This document shows, in pieces, positions 32,090 through 42,459 of a stretch of 64,000 bases of DNA. Numbering within the stretch: the first letter of the stretch is position 1; each line of letters begins with the position of its first letter. The DNA lies in the NCBI RefSeq assembly GCF_000350225.1, contig NW_005179217.1, positions 1 through 64,000 on the forward strand. Direction: 5' to 3'. Made by a program: the position numbers and the translations under genes. This stretch comes from Chondrus crispus. Lineage: Eukaryota > Rhodophyta > Florideophyceae > Gigartinales > Gigartinaceae. Below the pieces are notes generated by a model that did not search any database, was not told the DNA's origin, and saw only the letters and a list, made by a program, of their open reading frames with translations.

Positions 32090-33336
32090 AGGGCGTTCCA
32101 GGTGTTTTTAAAAGTCGGAAATTTGGAAATCGGAAATTGTACAGCAGGGCACCGATTTCCAATTTCCATCTTGGATCCGGTCCAAAACATTTTGGAAACT
32201 TTTTACGGACATCCAATCATGTCGCACTCACGTGGGGAGTATTAGGTTATAGGCTAGGCGTGCTCGTACAGTGTCGTTCCCTGCTTGATTAACGTACCAT
32301 GCGTGCTCCCTTTCGCCGTCGTCTGGCTCGGTGGGCTTTCCCGATGCGCATACTATCAAAGATCGAAAAGCGAAGGCCCACCAGGGAGACAATGCAAGTT
32401 TTACTGTCTGCAGTCGTGCAAGCGACCATGAGATGCTGTGCTTTCCGTCGACAAGAGATTACAAACACACGAGAAAACTTTAATCTCAATGCACATATAG
32501 CATCTCTTGGTGAAGATCTTTTCATAAGATGCGAAGGCGCGGCGCGGCCGGCGCGGCGGAGACCGAGGCCGAGGTGTAGGCGGCGACGAGGGCGGTGGCG
32601 GACAGCGCGCGCTGGTGGTCGGATGACGTGGCGATGAGGAACGGAGTGTTGGTGTGTAGGGCCGGGGTGCCGTCCTCGAACGGGCGCGGAGGCGCAAACG
32701 TGGGGCGCTTGCACAGGCGGACCTTGTGCTCCGACGCCGTGTGCGAGGAGCAGCGGCGCGACAGCAACCAGCGCCCGACCGCCAACGAGAACCATTCGGA
32801 CGAACGCGCCGTCGCGTCGAAGAGCGCCGACTGGATCGAGTGCTTGTTCAGCGAGCTCAACGCGCGGCGCCAGTCCTCCGGCACGGGGCGCGGCATGGTA
32901 GGGCGGGGGCAGAGGGTGGGGGGCAGAGAGGGATGAGGGAGGGAGGGGGAGGGAGGGGGAGGGAGGGTGGAAGGAGCGAGTCAGTGACGTGAGTCACGGT
33001 TGGCCCACTTCAGGTCGACAGAGAGGCGAACAGTGCGTGCGATGTGCGCGAGGTTGGCAAAGTAAAGGAGAACGGGACTGGGGGGGACGGGAACGGCACT
33101 GGGGAGGAAGGGAACGAGAGGGGACGGGCATTGTTGACTCTCTTATTTGGCGGGACTTCGATTGCCGTTTCATCCGTTTTCATGTAGGGGAAATCCGGAA
33201 TTTCCCCTACACGAAAACAGATTACGGAAAAGTGGAAACACACGTGGCAACGTAGCAGGCGCTTATTGGATATGTGGCGTATGACCAGTTTCCAAATTTC
33301 CAAATTTTCTACTTTCCAAAACACCTAGAACGCCCC
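32090..33336. mobile_element. element X: 1247-bp TIR element with TGA duplication
   Basis: The ends AGGGCGTTCCAGGTGTTTT and, reverse-complemented, GGGGCGTTCTAGGTGTTTT are inverted repeats. They continue with several GGAAATTTGGAAAT-like units. TGA occurs at 32087-32089 and 33337-33339, and repeat Y2 has a single TGA at 41059-41061, which is the empty site. No transposase is encoded, so mobilisation must be in trans. Confidence 0.85.
32522..32896 (-). other. possible captured coding fragment in element X
   Basis: A 124-aa frame from an ATG at 32896 starts MPRPVPEDWRRALSSLNKHS and has a mixed, globular-looking composition (SSEWFSLAVGRWLLSRR, PFLIATSSDHQRALSATALV) up to an Ala-rich end. It is GC-rich within an AT-rich element. 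It could be a captured host exon. I do not recognise it, and the composition alone may keep the frame open. Confidence 0.3.
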
Positions 33337-33391
33337 TGAGTGGAGTATACGCTTCTGTACTGCGTAGGCGTGCAAATTCAAGTAGTGGTGC

Positions 33392-33480
33392 AATTGCTGT
33401 GGAAATAATTGCTGTGGAAATAATTGCTGTGGAAATAATTGCTGTGGAAATAATTGCTGTGGAAATAATTGCTGTGGAAA
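33392..33480. repeat. six tandem copies of a 15-bp unit
   Basis: TTGCTGTGGAAATAA is repeated six times in Y1. The same position in Y2 (41108-41122) has one copy. Confidence 0.9.
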
Positions 33481-33489
33481 CAAAGAGTG

Positions 33490-35073
33490 GCAACATTCGG
33501 GCGACAGCAAACCTAAAAAACATATTTGAATTACTATTCCGCAACGATGAGATCCCCTTCCAGCACATTTGTGGCTTTCGCCGAGTACTCGATCAAGTGC
33601 GAGCGTCGCTTGCTTCCGCCATGTTCCGACGACACTGAGGTTGTGCCTGAAGAAGTGAGCTTCCTTCCCTCGCCCACAATGACCACGTGTTGCAAGCCTC
33701 AACGTGGAGTGAGGGTCGCTGCGGGTGGTGAGCATGGCCCCGTTACCGTGCGTTTCGCCGCCGAGTACAGTGACGGCCTGCCTGGAAGGCATCGCCCCCA
33801 TCAAGCGTCTCGGCCGCCAGACAAGAAGACGGCGCGCTGGGTGCGCGGCCGCCCGGCGGGGGCGCGCGATCAAAACGGGCGCGCACGGCCACCTGTTGCG
33901 CGCCAAGGCCTCCCCGCGCGACTGCTGCAGATTCAAGCCCCATTTTAGCTTACCCGGGCCGCCGTCCGCCGTCCGCCGCGCGTAACTGCGCCCTCTCTCC
34001 ACGTCCTTATTTCGCCGCGCCCCACGCGGGGCGCGGCCGGTCGCAGTCGCTGAGGTGCGGGCGGATGGCGCGTGCCGGCGGGTTAACGCAAATCGCGCCG
34101 CCGTGCGTCTTCTACGCCGCACGTAGCATGGCTACAGCTCCGCCCGCAAACGCTTCCCGTTCAAACCACGCGCGACTCGCAGCGCAAGCACCATGCCGCC
34201 CTGCTTCCCGCTCGTGCGCAGCAATGCGCGCATCCATTTCAAAGCGCGTGCGTCCGAATAAGCGTCGCCGCCGCCGTTGCGCGCGCCCTCACCCCGACGC
34301 GCTGTGCTTCCCTCCCCCTTCCCCCGCTCTCCCTTGCGCGCGCGCGCGCCCGTCGCCGCCGCACGTATGGACAGCGCTCGAGACCCCGCCGCGTTCTAGT
34401 CGCGTGGCGGACGCTTCCCCGCCGCGACCCGGCTTGCTTGCGCGCGCCCGGGCGGTGTGCACAAACGTCGGGGCCGCGGCGCGCCGCACCGCGATCTGCG
34501 GGCGAGCATCCCCTTCCCACTGAGTGACGACGCTGACGCTCCGTAAAGGGAGAGGCCCAAATGTTTAGTAAAATTGAAAATTATGGTAAAATTGAGGAAA
34601 AAAGTTGGCCTCGTTTAAAAAGTTGGCCTCGTTTGCCACTTGTCTCCTCACACGTGTGGACCTGTGCACGTGGAAACCTGTGCACCTGTGCACGTGGACA
34701 CCTGTGCACGTGTACCCATCGCCTCTTCAAAGTGAGATTGGCCCCCGCTTTGACCCGGTCTGCAACGCTTCTCAACACACCGTTCATTCACGAATACCTT
34801 TATATCTTCACTCGCCTGCAACTAATGGCCAGCTGCCTGCACATCATTGCATTGCACAAGATATTAAATTGAGCACAAGAGCGCACGATGAACGGAAGCA
34901 GGTCGCTAGTTCATACATACACATACATGGACACATAAATGGATTGCAACGTCCGTGAGGCGAGCTTCTCACGCATTCACAAATCAAAAACAAAGCATAA
35001 AACCCTCAACGCACTACGACTGTCACGGGCGGCAAGCGGCCATCGCACTTCGGTACTTACTTACACCACTAGC
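33490..35073. other. no supported gene; GC-rich part and short tandem repeat
   Basis: 33700-34520 is GC-rich and open in several frames without recognisable motifs. 34651-34712 holds an imperfect tandem of CCTGTGCACGTGGA-type units with CACGTG palindromes. Just after the NB-ARC gene stop, CTTACACCACTAG occurs twice in tandem (35059-35085), overlapping the last codons. Confidence 0.4.
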
Positions 35074-38000
35074 TTACACCACTAGCTTCATGATAGCAAC
35101 CAGATGGCCCGCCCCTGCAACTGCGACCCCGTGATCGTGGTCTACCTGCAAGTTTGCTTCTTGCAGGTATACGTAATCTACGTAACTCTCCAACTGGGCC
35201 AAGACAGCCTCAGACCCATCCTCTCGCCTTTGCACAATTCTTCCCTCCCTTGCAAATATTTGTGATGTTCGTCCTGCGCGGGAAGCAGTACCAAAGTCTG
35301 CCGTCTTCAGGAACCGAGCCGTGATTTCTTCCCAATCCTCTTCCCACCCGGTATGAAGTGTGATCCCTCTCTCCACGTCCCACACCCGCACGCTCCCGTC
35401 ATACGATCCAGATACCACACGTCTTCCGTCCCCACTCATCGCAACGCTCCACACCAAATGCGTGTGTCCAACTAACGCCTCCCCGACTTGTGCTCCCGTC
35501 TCCACGTCCCACACCCGCACGCTCCTGTCCCACGATCCAGATACCACACGTCTTCCGTCCCCACTCATCGCAACGCTACCCACCGAATGCGTGTGTCCAA
35601 CTAACGCCTCCCCGACTTGTGCTCCCGTCTCCACGTCCCACACCCGCACGCTCTTGTCCCGGGATCCAGATACCACACGTCTTCCGTCCCCACTCATCGC
35701 AACGCTCCACACAAAATCCGTGTGTCCAACTAACGCCTCCCCGACTTGTGCTCCCGTCTCCACGTCCCACACCCGCACGCTCTTGTCATTCGATCCAGAT
35801 ACCACACGTCTTCCGTCCCCACTCATCGCAACGCTCCACACCCCAGCCGTGTGTCCAACTAACGCCTCCCCGACTTGTGCTCCCGTCTCCACGTCCCACA
35901 CCCGCACGCTCTTGTCATCCGATCCAGATACCACACGTCTTCCGTCCCCACTCATCGCAACGCTCCACACCTTATCCGTGTGTCCAACTAACGCCTCCCC
36001 GACTTGTGCTCCCGTCTCCACGTCCCACACCCGCACGCTCTTGTCATTCGATCCAGATACCACACGTCTTCCGTCCCCACTCATCGCAACGCTAAGCACC
36101 GGACGCGTGTGTCCAACTAACGCCTCCCCGACTTGTGCTCCCGTCTCCACGTCCCACACTCGCACGCTCTTGTCAAACGATCCAGATACCACACGTCTTC
36201 CGTCCCCACTCATCGCAACGCTATCCACCCCATCCGTGTGTCCAACTAACGCCTCCCCGACTTGTGCTCCCGTCTCCACGTCCCACACCCGCACGCTCTT
36301 GTCATTCGATCCAGATACCACACGTCTTCCGTCCCCACTCATCGCAACGCTATCCACCCCATCCGTGTGTCCAACTAACGCCTCCCCGACTTGTGCTCCC
36401 GTCTCCACGTCCCACACCCGCACGCTCTTGTCATTCGATCCAGATACCACACGTCTTCCGTCCCCACTCATCGCAACGCTACACACCGATTCCGTGTGTC
36501 CAACTAACGCCTCCCCGACTTGTGCTCCCGTCTCCACGTCCCACACCCGCACGCTCATGTCCCCCGATCCAGATACCACACGTCTTCCGTCCCCACTCAT
36601 CGCAACACAAGTCACTTCCGACTTGTGACCGCGGAAAATTCTCAATACTTTCCTCTCCGACGTACTCCACAGCCTTAACGTCCCGTCTTCATATCCCACA
36701 ACAACATTCTCCTTCCTCTCACAGAGAGTTGCGCAGATGGCGCTTGTCACTCTCGGGTTTTCTGCAGTCACGCTCGGGTTTTCTGCAGTCACTTCGGAGG
36801 TTACCCTTCCAAAGCACATTCCAAAATATGCCCTCAAACGTCGACACATTTTGCGCCTGCTTGCTTCAAGATCCCCTGGGCCCTGGCTCTGGCTCTCCGT
36901 TTCGAACTCGCCTTCTAATTGACTGCTTGGGTCATTGGCCCCTGGGCCCTGGCTCTCCGTTTCGAACTCGCCTTCTAATTCAACCATCTTCGTCTCCTTC
37001 TCAGCAGATTGCGTGAAAACTGTTACTTTTGCCCCTTCCCCCTCCACCTGACATCCATACACTTCACCACTGGAATCCATGCCCACTTGAATTTCAGTAC
37101 TGAAATATGGCAGAACAATCTGCTCCACCATCTTTCCATCGGCTCGCGCTACACACTCACTCACAGGCCGCACCCACGGCCGTGGTGCGTATCTCTCAAT
37201 TTCCTCCAGCATTTTTCGCACACAACTTGAATCCCGTGCCTTGTGCTTCACTCGCCCATATAGTTGAAAGTAAATCCCGGCACTGTTTTCACCACAAAAC
37301 GGTACACTCAGTCGCGCCGCCCGCATCATCAAAACCATTCCATCCACTGCATCCTCATCTGCCCGTCCCATTCCCACCTTCCCGCTTCCTCTTTTCCCCT
37401 TCAAGTCTCTACTCAATCCCTTCACAGCTTTCTCGTATTGCCAAACCCCGCCTCTCCGCATCACTGTCTTCACCCATCGCGCACTCAAAAATAGCCTCTT
37501 CAGATCCTCTACACACCCACCCTGTTGCAAGACACGATATATATTCTCGAAAACATACTCCTCCCGTGCGCTCTTCCCCTCTCCGTCTCGGTCCTCACTC
37601 ATCGCAAGCAACCCTTCTCCTGCCCTGCACACATCCGCCATCTTCTTATACCACTCTTCTACACCCTCCTTCTTCTTCGCTTCTTCCACCGCGAAATCGT
37701 GCGTCAGATCATGCACCCGCAACCCACCACAATCCTTCTCATACTGCACTTCTACTAGTCCAACCCTTTCCATCTCCTTTGCACACCTTTCCGTCCGCTC
37801 CTCGTCCATCTCCCACAAATCTCCAACCAAGCTCAAAGGTATCCGGTCTTGCTTCTTCATAACGCACAGACTCCGGTGCATTTTTCGAAACGAAAATTCA
37901 CCAACTGTCTCCCCACTCCTTCCCACATCGGCCTCCAGGATATCTAGAGACGTATGCAATGTCCCATCCAACGACGAATATCCGTCCTTCGGACTCTCCC

Positions 38001-39279
38001 CGCGAATCGTGTTACGACTCTTCATCCTCGAAAGGTACGCCCCCCATGCTTCTGTTACTTCTCCCTCCCATCTTTCCCTCATGTACCTCACGCTCGTTCC
38101 CGCCACGTTCAGCGCAAGCGGCAATCCGCCACACATTTTCAGTATTTCACCCACGGCTTCCTTGCATCTCGCATCATCCACTTCCTTTCCATTTGCCTCA
38201 CTCGCGTGCACAAGCATCTCAACTGCTTCTTTCCCTACCTTCTCCCTCGGCTCGAAAGCAACCCGCTCCCCAATCTGACGCAGCTCCTTATCCCTCGTGG
38301 AGTACAGTAGTCTGCTCCTCCTTCCCCCGCTGCCCCCCGCAGTCTCAGCCAGAACAGACAACTTTTGAAGGATATTCGCGTCTATATCATTCACCACCCA
38401 CACATCATCAATGATGAACAGGCACACATGACTACAAAACCACGCTTGTACCTTCGCTAACACCCTTTCAAACTCGCTCTGCTCTCGCATTTCCACAGCC
38501 GTCTGGTTCCCACCGGACGCTTCCACAATCAGACACAGTTCTTCAATCAGCCGTCCCACGTTTCCATCTTTCCCCAACAACATGAAGTACACTCCTCCCG
38601 AGAACTCTGCCATAATCTCAACGTCGTGCGCGATCGCTCGTAGAGCACATGTCTTCCCGACTCCGCCCTGTCCCACTGCTGTCGCACCCACTTGCTTGTT
38701 CCTATCTCTCCGTAGCACAGCCGCTTTTAGACGCGACTCACACGTGTTTGGTAATCCATCGCTCCCCCGAGAATCAAGCTTCACACATATCGACGCAGGA
38801 TTATGTTCGGCTCTTATCGACGCCCTGAACATATTACCCGTGCCTCGTCTGATCGACTCGACGGCCGCGCGAGTATCGATGCCCGTGCTTGCTTGTACAA
38901 TACGTTTGTGAAGGCGGTCCGCTTCTTGCTTGCGCTTCTCTAGGACTTCTCTATCTCCCATCGCAGAGGCGTACGCACCGAGTCTCGCTTTTGGGTCATC
39001 CAATTCTTTCTGCAGCTCAGCGAGGGACTTCAATATGAAGCTTGAGATGTCCGTGATTTCACGTTGGAGCAAGCCCGTGTGCTGCGACGACGTTCCATGG
39101 ATCGGCATGTTTTCAAGCTCCGTGATGTCTGCCTGCAAGGTAGTGTAGGCAGTGAGCACTTCCGTAGACAGCGTTTTGTTTTCCTTGTAGGCTTTGTGTC
39201 GTTCGATGAGACTTGCGATGAGGCGGACGACTTGCTCAGCCGGGCCGGTGAGGCCCAAGATACTGTATGGATCAGCCAT
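35074..39279 (-). CDS. NB-ARC protein with ten near-identical WD40 repeats
   Basis: 1401 aa from the ATG at 39279 (context ACCATGG); the frame stays open upstream to 39501, but that stretch is low-complexity leader. Residues 1-170 are helical with a coiled-coil-like part. The NB-ARC has a P-loop GQGGVGKT at about 203-210, a Walker B LFIIDDVW at about 287-294, an RNBS-B-like RLLYSTRD at about 323 and a GLPL box CGGLPLAL at about 383. VHDLTHDF at about 522 fits the winged-helix/MHD position. A linker with a duplicated LEGEFETESQ unit follows. Ten 43-residue WD40 repeats (about 875-1304) form one propeller or more. The architecture is that of NLR/STAND sensors: the repeats bind a ligand and ATP-driven oligomerisation signals. 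No effector domain is recognisable at the N-terminus. The gene has no introns and appears intact. Confidence 0.9.
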   Translation of the reverse strand: MADPYSILGLTGPAEQVVRLIASLIERHKAYKENKTLSTEVLTAYTTLQADITELENMPIHGTSSQHTGLLQREITDISSFILKSLAELQKELDDPKARLGAYASAMGDREVLEKRKQEADRLHKRIVQASTGIDTRAAVESIRRGTGNMFRASIRAEHNPASICVKLDSRGSDGLPNTCESRLKAAVLRRDRNKQVGATAVGQGGVGKTCALRAIAHDVEIMAEFSGGVYFMLLGKDGNVGRLIEELCLIVEASGGNQTAVEMREQSEFERVLAKVQAWFCSHVCLFIIDDVWVVNDIDANILQKLSVLAETAGGSGGRRSRLLYSTRDKELRQIGERVAFEPREKVGKEAVEMLVHASEANGKEVDDARCKEAVGEILKMCGGLPLALNVAGTSVRYMRERWEGEVTEAWGAYLSRMKSRNTIRGESPKDGYSSLDGTLHTSLDILEADVGRSGETVGEFSFRKMHRSLCVMKKQDRIPLSLVGDLWEMDEERTERCAKEMERVGLVEVQYEKDCGGLRVHDLTHDFAVEEAKKKEGVEEWYKKMADVCRAGEGLLAMSEDRDGEGKSAREEYVFENIYRVLQQGGCVEDLKRLFLSARWVKTVMRRGGVWQYEKAVKGLSRDLKGKRGSGKVGMGRADEDAVDGMVLMMRAARLSVPFCGENSAGIYFQLYGRVKHKARDSSCVRKMLEEIERYAPRPWVRPVSECVARADGKMVEQIVLPYFSTEIQVGMDSSGEVYGCQVEGEGAKVTVFTQSAEKETKMVELEGEFETESQGPGANDPSSQLEGEFETESQSQGPGDLEASRRKMCRRLRAYFGMCFGRVTSEVTAENPSVTAENPRVTSAICATLCERKENVVVGYEDGTLRLWSTSERKVLRIFRGHKSEVTCVAMSGDGRRVVSGSGDMSVRVWDVETGAQVGEALVGHTESVCSVAMSGDGRRVVSGSNDKSVRVWDVETGAQVGEALVGHTDGVDSVAMSGDGRRVVSGSNDKSVRVWDVETGAQVGEALVGHTDGVDSVAMSGDGRRVVSGSFDKSVRVWDVETGAQVGEALVGHTRPVLSVAMSGDGRRVVSGSNDKSVRVWDVETGAQVGEALVGHTDKVWSVAMSGDGRRVVSGSDDKSVRVWDVETGAQVGEALVGHTAGVWSVAMSGDGRRVVSGSNDKSVRVWDVETGAQVGEALVGHTDFVWSVAMSGDGRRVVSGSRDKSVRVWDVETGAQVGEALVGHTHSVGSVAMSGDGRRVVSGSWDRSVRVWDVETGAQVGEALVGHTHLVWSVAMSGDGRRVVSGSYDGSVRVWDVERGITLHTGWEEDWEEITARFLKTADFGTASRAGRTSQIFAREGRIVQRREDGSEAVLAQLESYVDYVYLQEANLQVDHDHGVAVAGAGHLVAIMKLVV
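35367..36657 (-). repeat. ten tandem 129-bp WD40 coding repeats
   Basis: Each unit encodes the block MSGDGRRVVSGS and VRVWDVETGAQVGEALVGHT. Differences are nearly confined to two residues after GHT, one before SVAM, and one after SGS. The near-identity leaves the opposite strand open as a 422-codon shadow frame. Confidence 0.95.
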
Positions 39280-40191
39280 GGTGTTTGCGAATAGGGGGTG
39301 TTGTTCGGATTTGAATAGGCGGCGGTAGCAAAGCGGCGCTTGCTCTTCTCTATATCTCTCCCTCTCGGAATCTCTTTTTTCTCTCTTGTCGTTGTCAGTC
39401 GTTACCCAAGGGTAGTCGTTTTTCGTTCTTGGTCTTCTCGCAGAGAGGGCGGGAAAGGTTTGCTTCCACCCTTCGCATTCGAATAAATGCAGGACATCCA
39501 ATGGCCCACAGCTATTTTACGGTAGGTGCCCGCTTGACAGTGATTTTGAGTGATTTCCTACGCTGAAAAAACAGGGCGGCGGTTGTGCGGATTGTTGCTG
39601 CGGTGTTGGCACATCGTGAGTTTAGTAAGGCTGCTCTCGCGACGCACTGACAAGAATTCTACGCCAGCAACGAGAGCTGCAAGGGACTCCAGGGAGGCGT
39701 ATGATACAGTGCTGTACTCCAGGGGCTTGTCCAGTCCATCGGTAATACAGTACAGTACAGTACAGTACAGTACTGCAACGAAAGCCGTAGGACGATACGA
39801 GTAAAGTTTACAGTACCCTCGCGGTGGGCACGTACCCCGCCTGAAGGTCCCCCCCAAGTCGAGTCATGCGCCGAGTGGGCAGCTGGACTTGTTGGACACC
39901 GTCGCGGCGAGAACCGGTCTGCGAGCTTTGATGGACAAGATAGAAAGCTCGCCCACATGCAAAGTGACGCGCGACTGTCTCAAGCCATTCAGTGCCGCCA
40001 ACCCGGCAGAGACGGCGCAGGTCGCCGAGAGACCCCAATAATACAGGGACGGCCGAGCAATGATTGCCCGCACGCACTTGGTGGCGGAATGTCCCCGGAT
40101 TCAGAAGCGTTGGTGCCAACTCCAGCAAGACAGGCCGGACGAGGACAGGGGGGGGTTCCAGGCAGGCGGCCGGCAGGGGTCCGGCAGTGGA
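39280..40191. other. upstream of the NB-ARC gene; TACAG microsatellite
   Basis: 39280-39500 is the presumed 5' leader and promoter. 39748-39773 is an (AGTAC)n run. The rest shows short overlapping ORFs and no supported gene. Confidence 0.5.
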
Positions 40192-40214
40192 AGCTGTCGG
40201 TGGCACCGACAGCT
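40192..40214. repeat. perfect 23-bp palindrome
   Basis: AGCTGTCGGTG, a central G, then CACCGACAGCT: 11-base arms with a one-base centre. Confidence 0.95.
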
Positions 40215-40215
40215 A

Positions 40216-40270
40216 CAAATTCACGCCTACGGATCGCACCGACTCGGTGCGATCCGTAGGCGTGAATTTG
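40216..40270. repeat. perfect 55-bp palindrome
   Basis: Two 27-base arms, CAAATTCACGCCTACGGATC continuing GCACCGA and its exact reverse complement, surround a single C at 40243. The perfection suggests recent origin or selection. 40271-40671 beyond it holds nothing I can support. Confidence 0.95.
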
Positions 40271-40671
40271 CAAAAAGAATTACAGATATCCTAATTCAGT
40301 TGCCTCATGTTCCTATCAAAACGTTCTGTAATGCCCAAATCTGAATCACAGATTCGAACGTGTCCCTCCTGCTCCAGGCGCCAGGCATAAGAGTTCATGA
40401 TAAAATGTGGCAAGTGACGGTTTTTTTCTAGGCATGTCTGGTGAAAAGGCCGTATCCTACCCAGTCCTTCACCGATTTTGACTTTTTAAAGCTCAATAAA
40501 CACATAAAGCGCGCATATACAGTACTGTAGCTTTACAACTGTAACGAAATCACATCATGTGTTCATTCAAGGGAATGAAGTCACTTAAATGAACCCCTTT
40601 TACAGGTCTGAATCGCATGGAAACTAATTTGGCAACCTCAAGTAATGGCCGTGGCCCGAAAAAAACTCTTT

Positions 40672-41133
40672 ATTCTAACAGTCAAATAATGTCCGTTAAC
40701 TATTTTGGCAAACATAAACTATTTTGGCAACGCACTGCTTCCCTTTTTTGCCGCACTTTTCCGGAATGGCGATGATGGGCGGCTATCGATCGATATGGAA
40801 AAGCATATTACGTTGTAATTGCACGCCACAGCCTGGAATTTTTGGCGAACAAGCGAAAGTAATGGGCTTTCGAATGGCGGTAAAAACAGAAAAGGCGCGC
40901 AGGTTATAATCAGTCACAGAGCTACCAAGGTTAGCAAGTGGCGGAGGCGGATCTGGGTGACTCGGTTTCGGACAAGTGCGGCAAAAAGGGGAAGCAGTGC
41001 GTTGCCAAAATAGTTTATATTTGCCAAAATAGTTACCGAACTGTTATCGCTGTCGAAGTGAGTGGAGTATACGCTACTGCGTAGGCGTGCAAATTCAAGT
41101 GGTGGTGCAATTGCTGTGGAAATAAAGAGTGGC
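40672..41133. repeat. repeat Y2, uninterrupted copy
   Basis: It matches Y1 with about 70-bp inverted repeats and the unoccupied TGA site at 41059-41061. Only one copy of the 15-bp unit is present. Confidence 0.9.
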
Positions 41134-41587
41134 GGTTGTGGCGTCAACGGCGTGTGCAGTGGTGGCGCGCGAAGCTGGAGGTGCTACGTGTTTCCAGAGT
41201 ACTCACAGAGTACTCGAGAGAGAGGCTACGCCGGCAGAGCGTACGGATGGAGACCAGAGGTGGATGTCGCAAATTAGTGTCGTCGGCACAGGCGCGTGGA
41301 AATGGGTCCTGTTGTTTGGAGTAACGACCTCGGTGCTCGTCCCTGCTGCAGTAGTAACGGTCCTGAGATCAAGCCAATGTGAGATCAAGCCGGAGTGAGG
41401 TCAAGCCAACCTGCAATAACATTTAAAGTTTATGCAGCGATACAGTTCTCCTGACTCTACCACGCATCACGTAAACTCCCCCACACCTCCGTGTTGCGCC
41501 GCTGCCGCACCTCCTTTGATCCCAGTATGTACACCAACCAGACGACGCCACCGACAACAGACCAAATCTCCCCACGTTGAAAGTGTA

Positions 41588-42459
41588 AGAGCATTTCCAA
41601 CGCGCAATTCTGCGTTGCATAGAATCAATTTTGGAACACCAACGCGAAATTCTGTGCATTTCCAAGATCGTATTGGACGATTTCTGATTCTATGCCCGCT
41701 CCTATACTGTAGATCTGAAAACGATCTACAGTATATATATATAGCTCGGATAGAATTCCCTATAGAACGCCACGCGGACGGCGTGTCCGCCGCCTTTCCA
41801 ATGTTTTCCCGCAAACTTCAGTTCCTCTTGGCGGAAAGGCGACTGCAGAACGGTCGGGAGAGCTTTTGCGCGGGTCCATGTCTGTCACTCAGTCAAGCTA
41901 GCGGCTGGAAGCCGCGCCAGACACCTCGCCTTCTAGTCGGCGCGGGCGCACCCTGCGCCACAACTGCGAGCGGAGATCGGCGGACACCAGGTGGCAGACA
42001 CAACACGGTGCCTCTCCCGGGCAGTACGTCTATGCCGTGCTCAGACAGCCAGGCGGTGAAAGTCGCGAGGGTAGAGGGGATGCGTGTGGGGATGAGGGAG
42101 GTGTTGTACGGGGGACGCTGATTGGAGATGCTGTGTTTGGGGAAAGAGTTTGTGCAGTTCGTGGAGAGGGGGTTTGGGGGAAGACCAGAGAGGATCGTGG
42201 ACCAAGCTTCGGAGAGCGGTGAGCAGGGGAAGGATAGTCAGACAAAAGTCTCAAGGCAGGCGGCAGGCGGCGGGCGACGCCGCGCGCGTTGGCAATGTGA
42301 ATCTGCTGCAATAGAAACGCAAACTGGCGTTGGGGTTGACGCGGTTAGAATAAGCGTGACTACACGTCACATAAATCTATTGGAACAACCGGCGAATTGT
42401 AAGCTTACACGTTTCAGTTCTATCCCGCTATAGAACCGCGGCGGTGGCGATGCTCTTAG
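41588..42459. mobile_element. candidate TIR element with TAAGAGCAT ends, 0.87 kb
   Basis: The left end reads TAAGAGCATTTCCAACGCG and the right end reverse-complemented reads TAAGAGCATCGCCACCGCC. Both are followed by stretches with CTATA/CATAGAA-type units. TA may be the target duplication. A small hairpin GATCTACAGTATA lies inside. No transposase is visible. 41134-41587 before it shows no supported feature. Confidence 0.45.

Larger units (their letters stand above)
31701..33489. repeat. repeat Y1, interrupted by TIR element X
   Basis: With 32090-33339 removed, Y1 matches Y2 (40672-41133) from ATTCTAACAGTC to AAAGAGTGGC. Its core has nearly perfect 65-70-bp inverted repeats. The left arm starts TAACTATTTTGGCAAACATA, the right arm reverse-complemented starts TAACTATTTTGGCAAATATA, and both run to GCCGCACTTTTCCG. 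TA flanks the ACTATTTTGG ends, so the core is a Tc1/mariner-type MITE within the larger repeat. Confidence 0.85.

Noticed and set aside
33325..34122. 265-aa minus-strand ORF
   Set aside because: Its C-terminal part is the translated 15-bp repeat and MITE sequence; the rest is Arg/Ala-rich low complexity.
35360..36628. 422-codon plus-strand ORF across the NB-ARC gene
   Set aside because: It is the antisense shadow of the ten WD40 repeats. One stop-free repeat unit makes the whole array open, and its protein is a 43-residue periodic string without a fold.
39748..39773. TACAG run as a telomeric repeat
   Set aside because: It is a short internal microsatellite with no adjoining subtelomeric structure.
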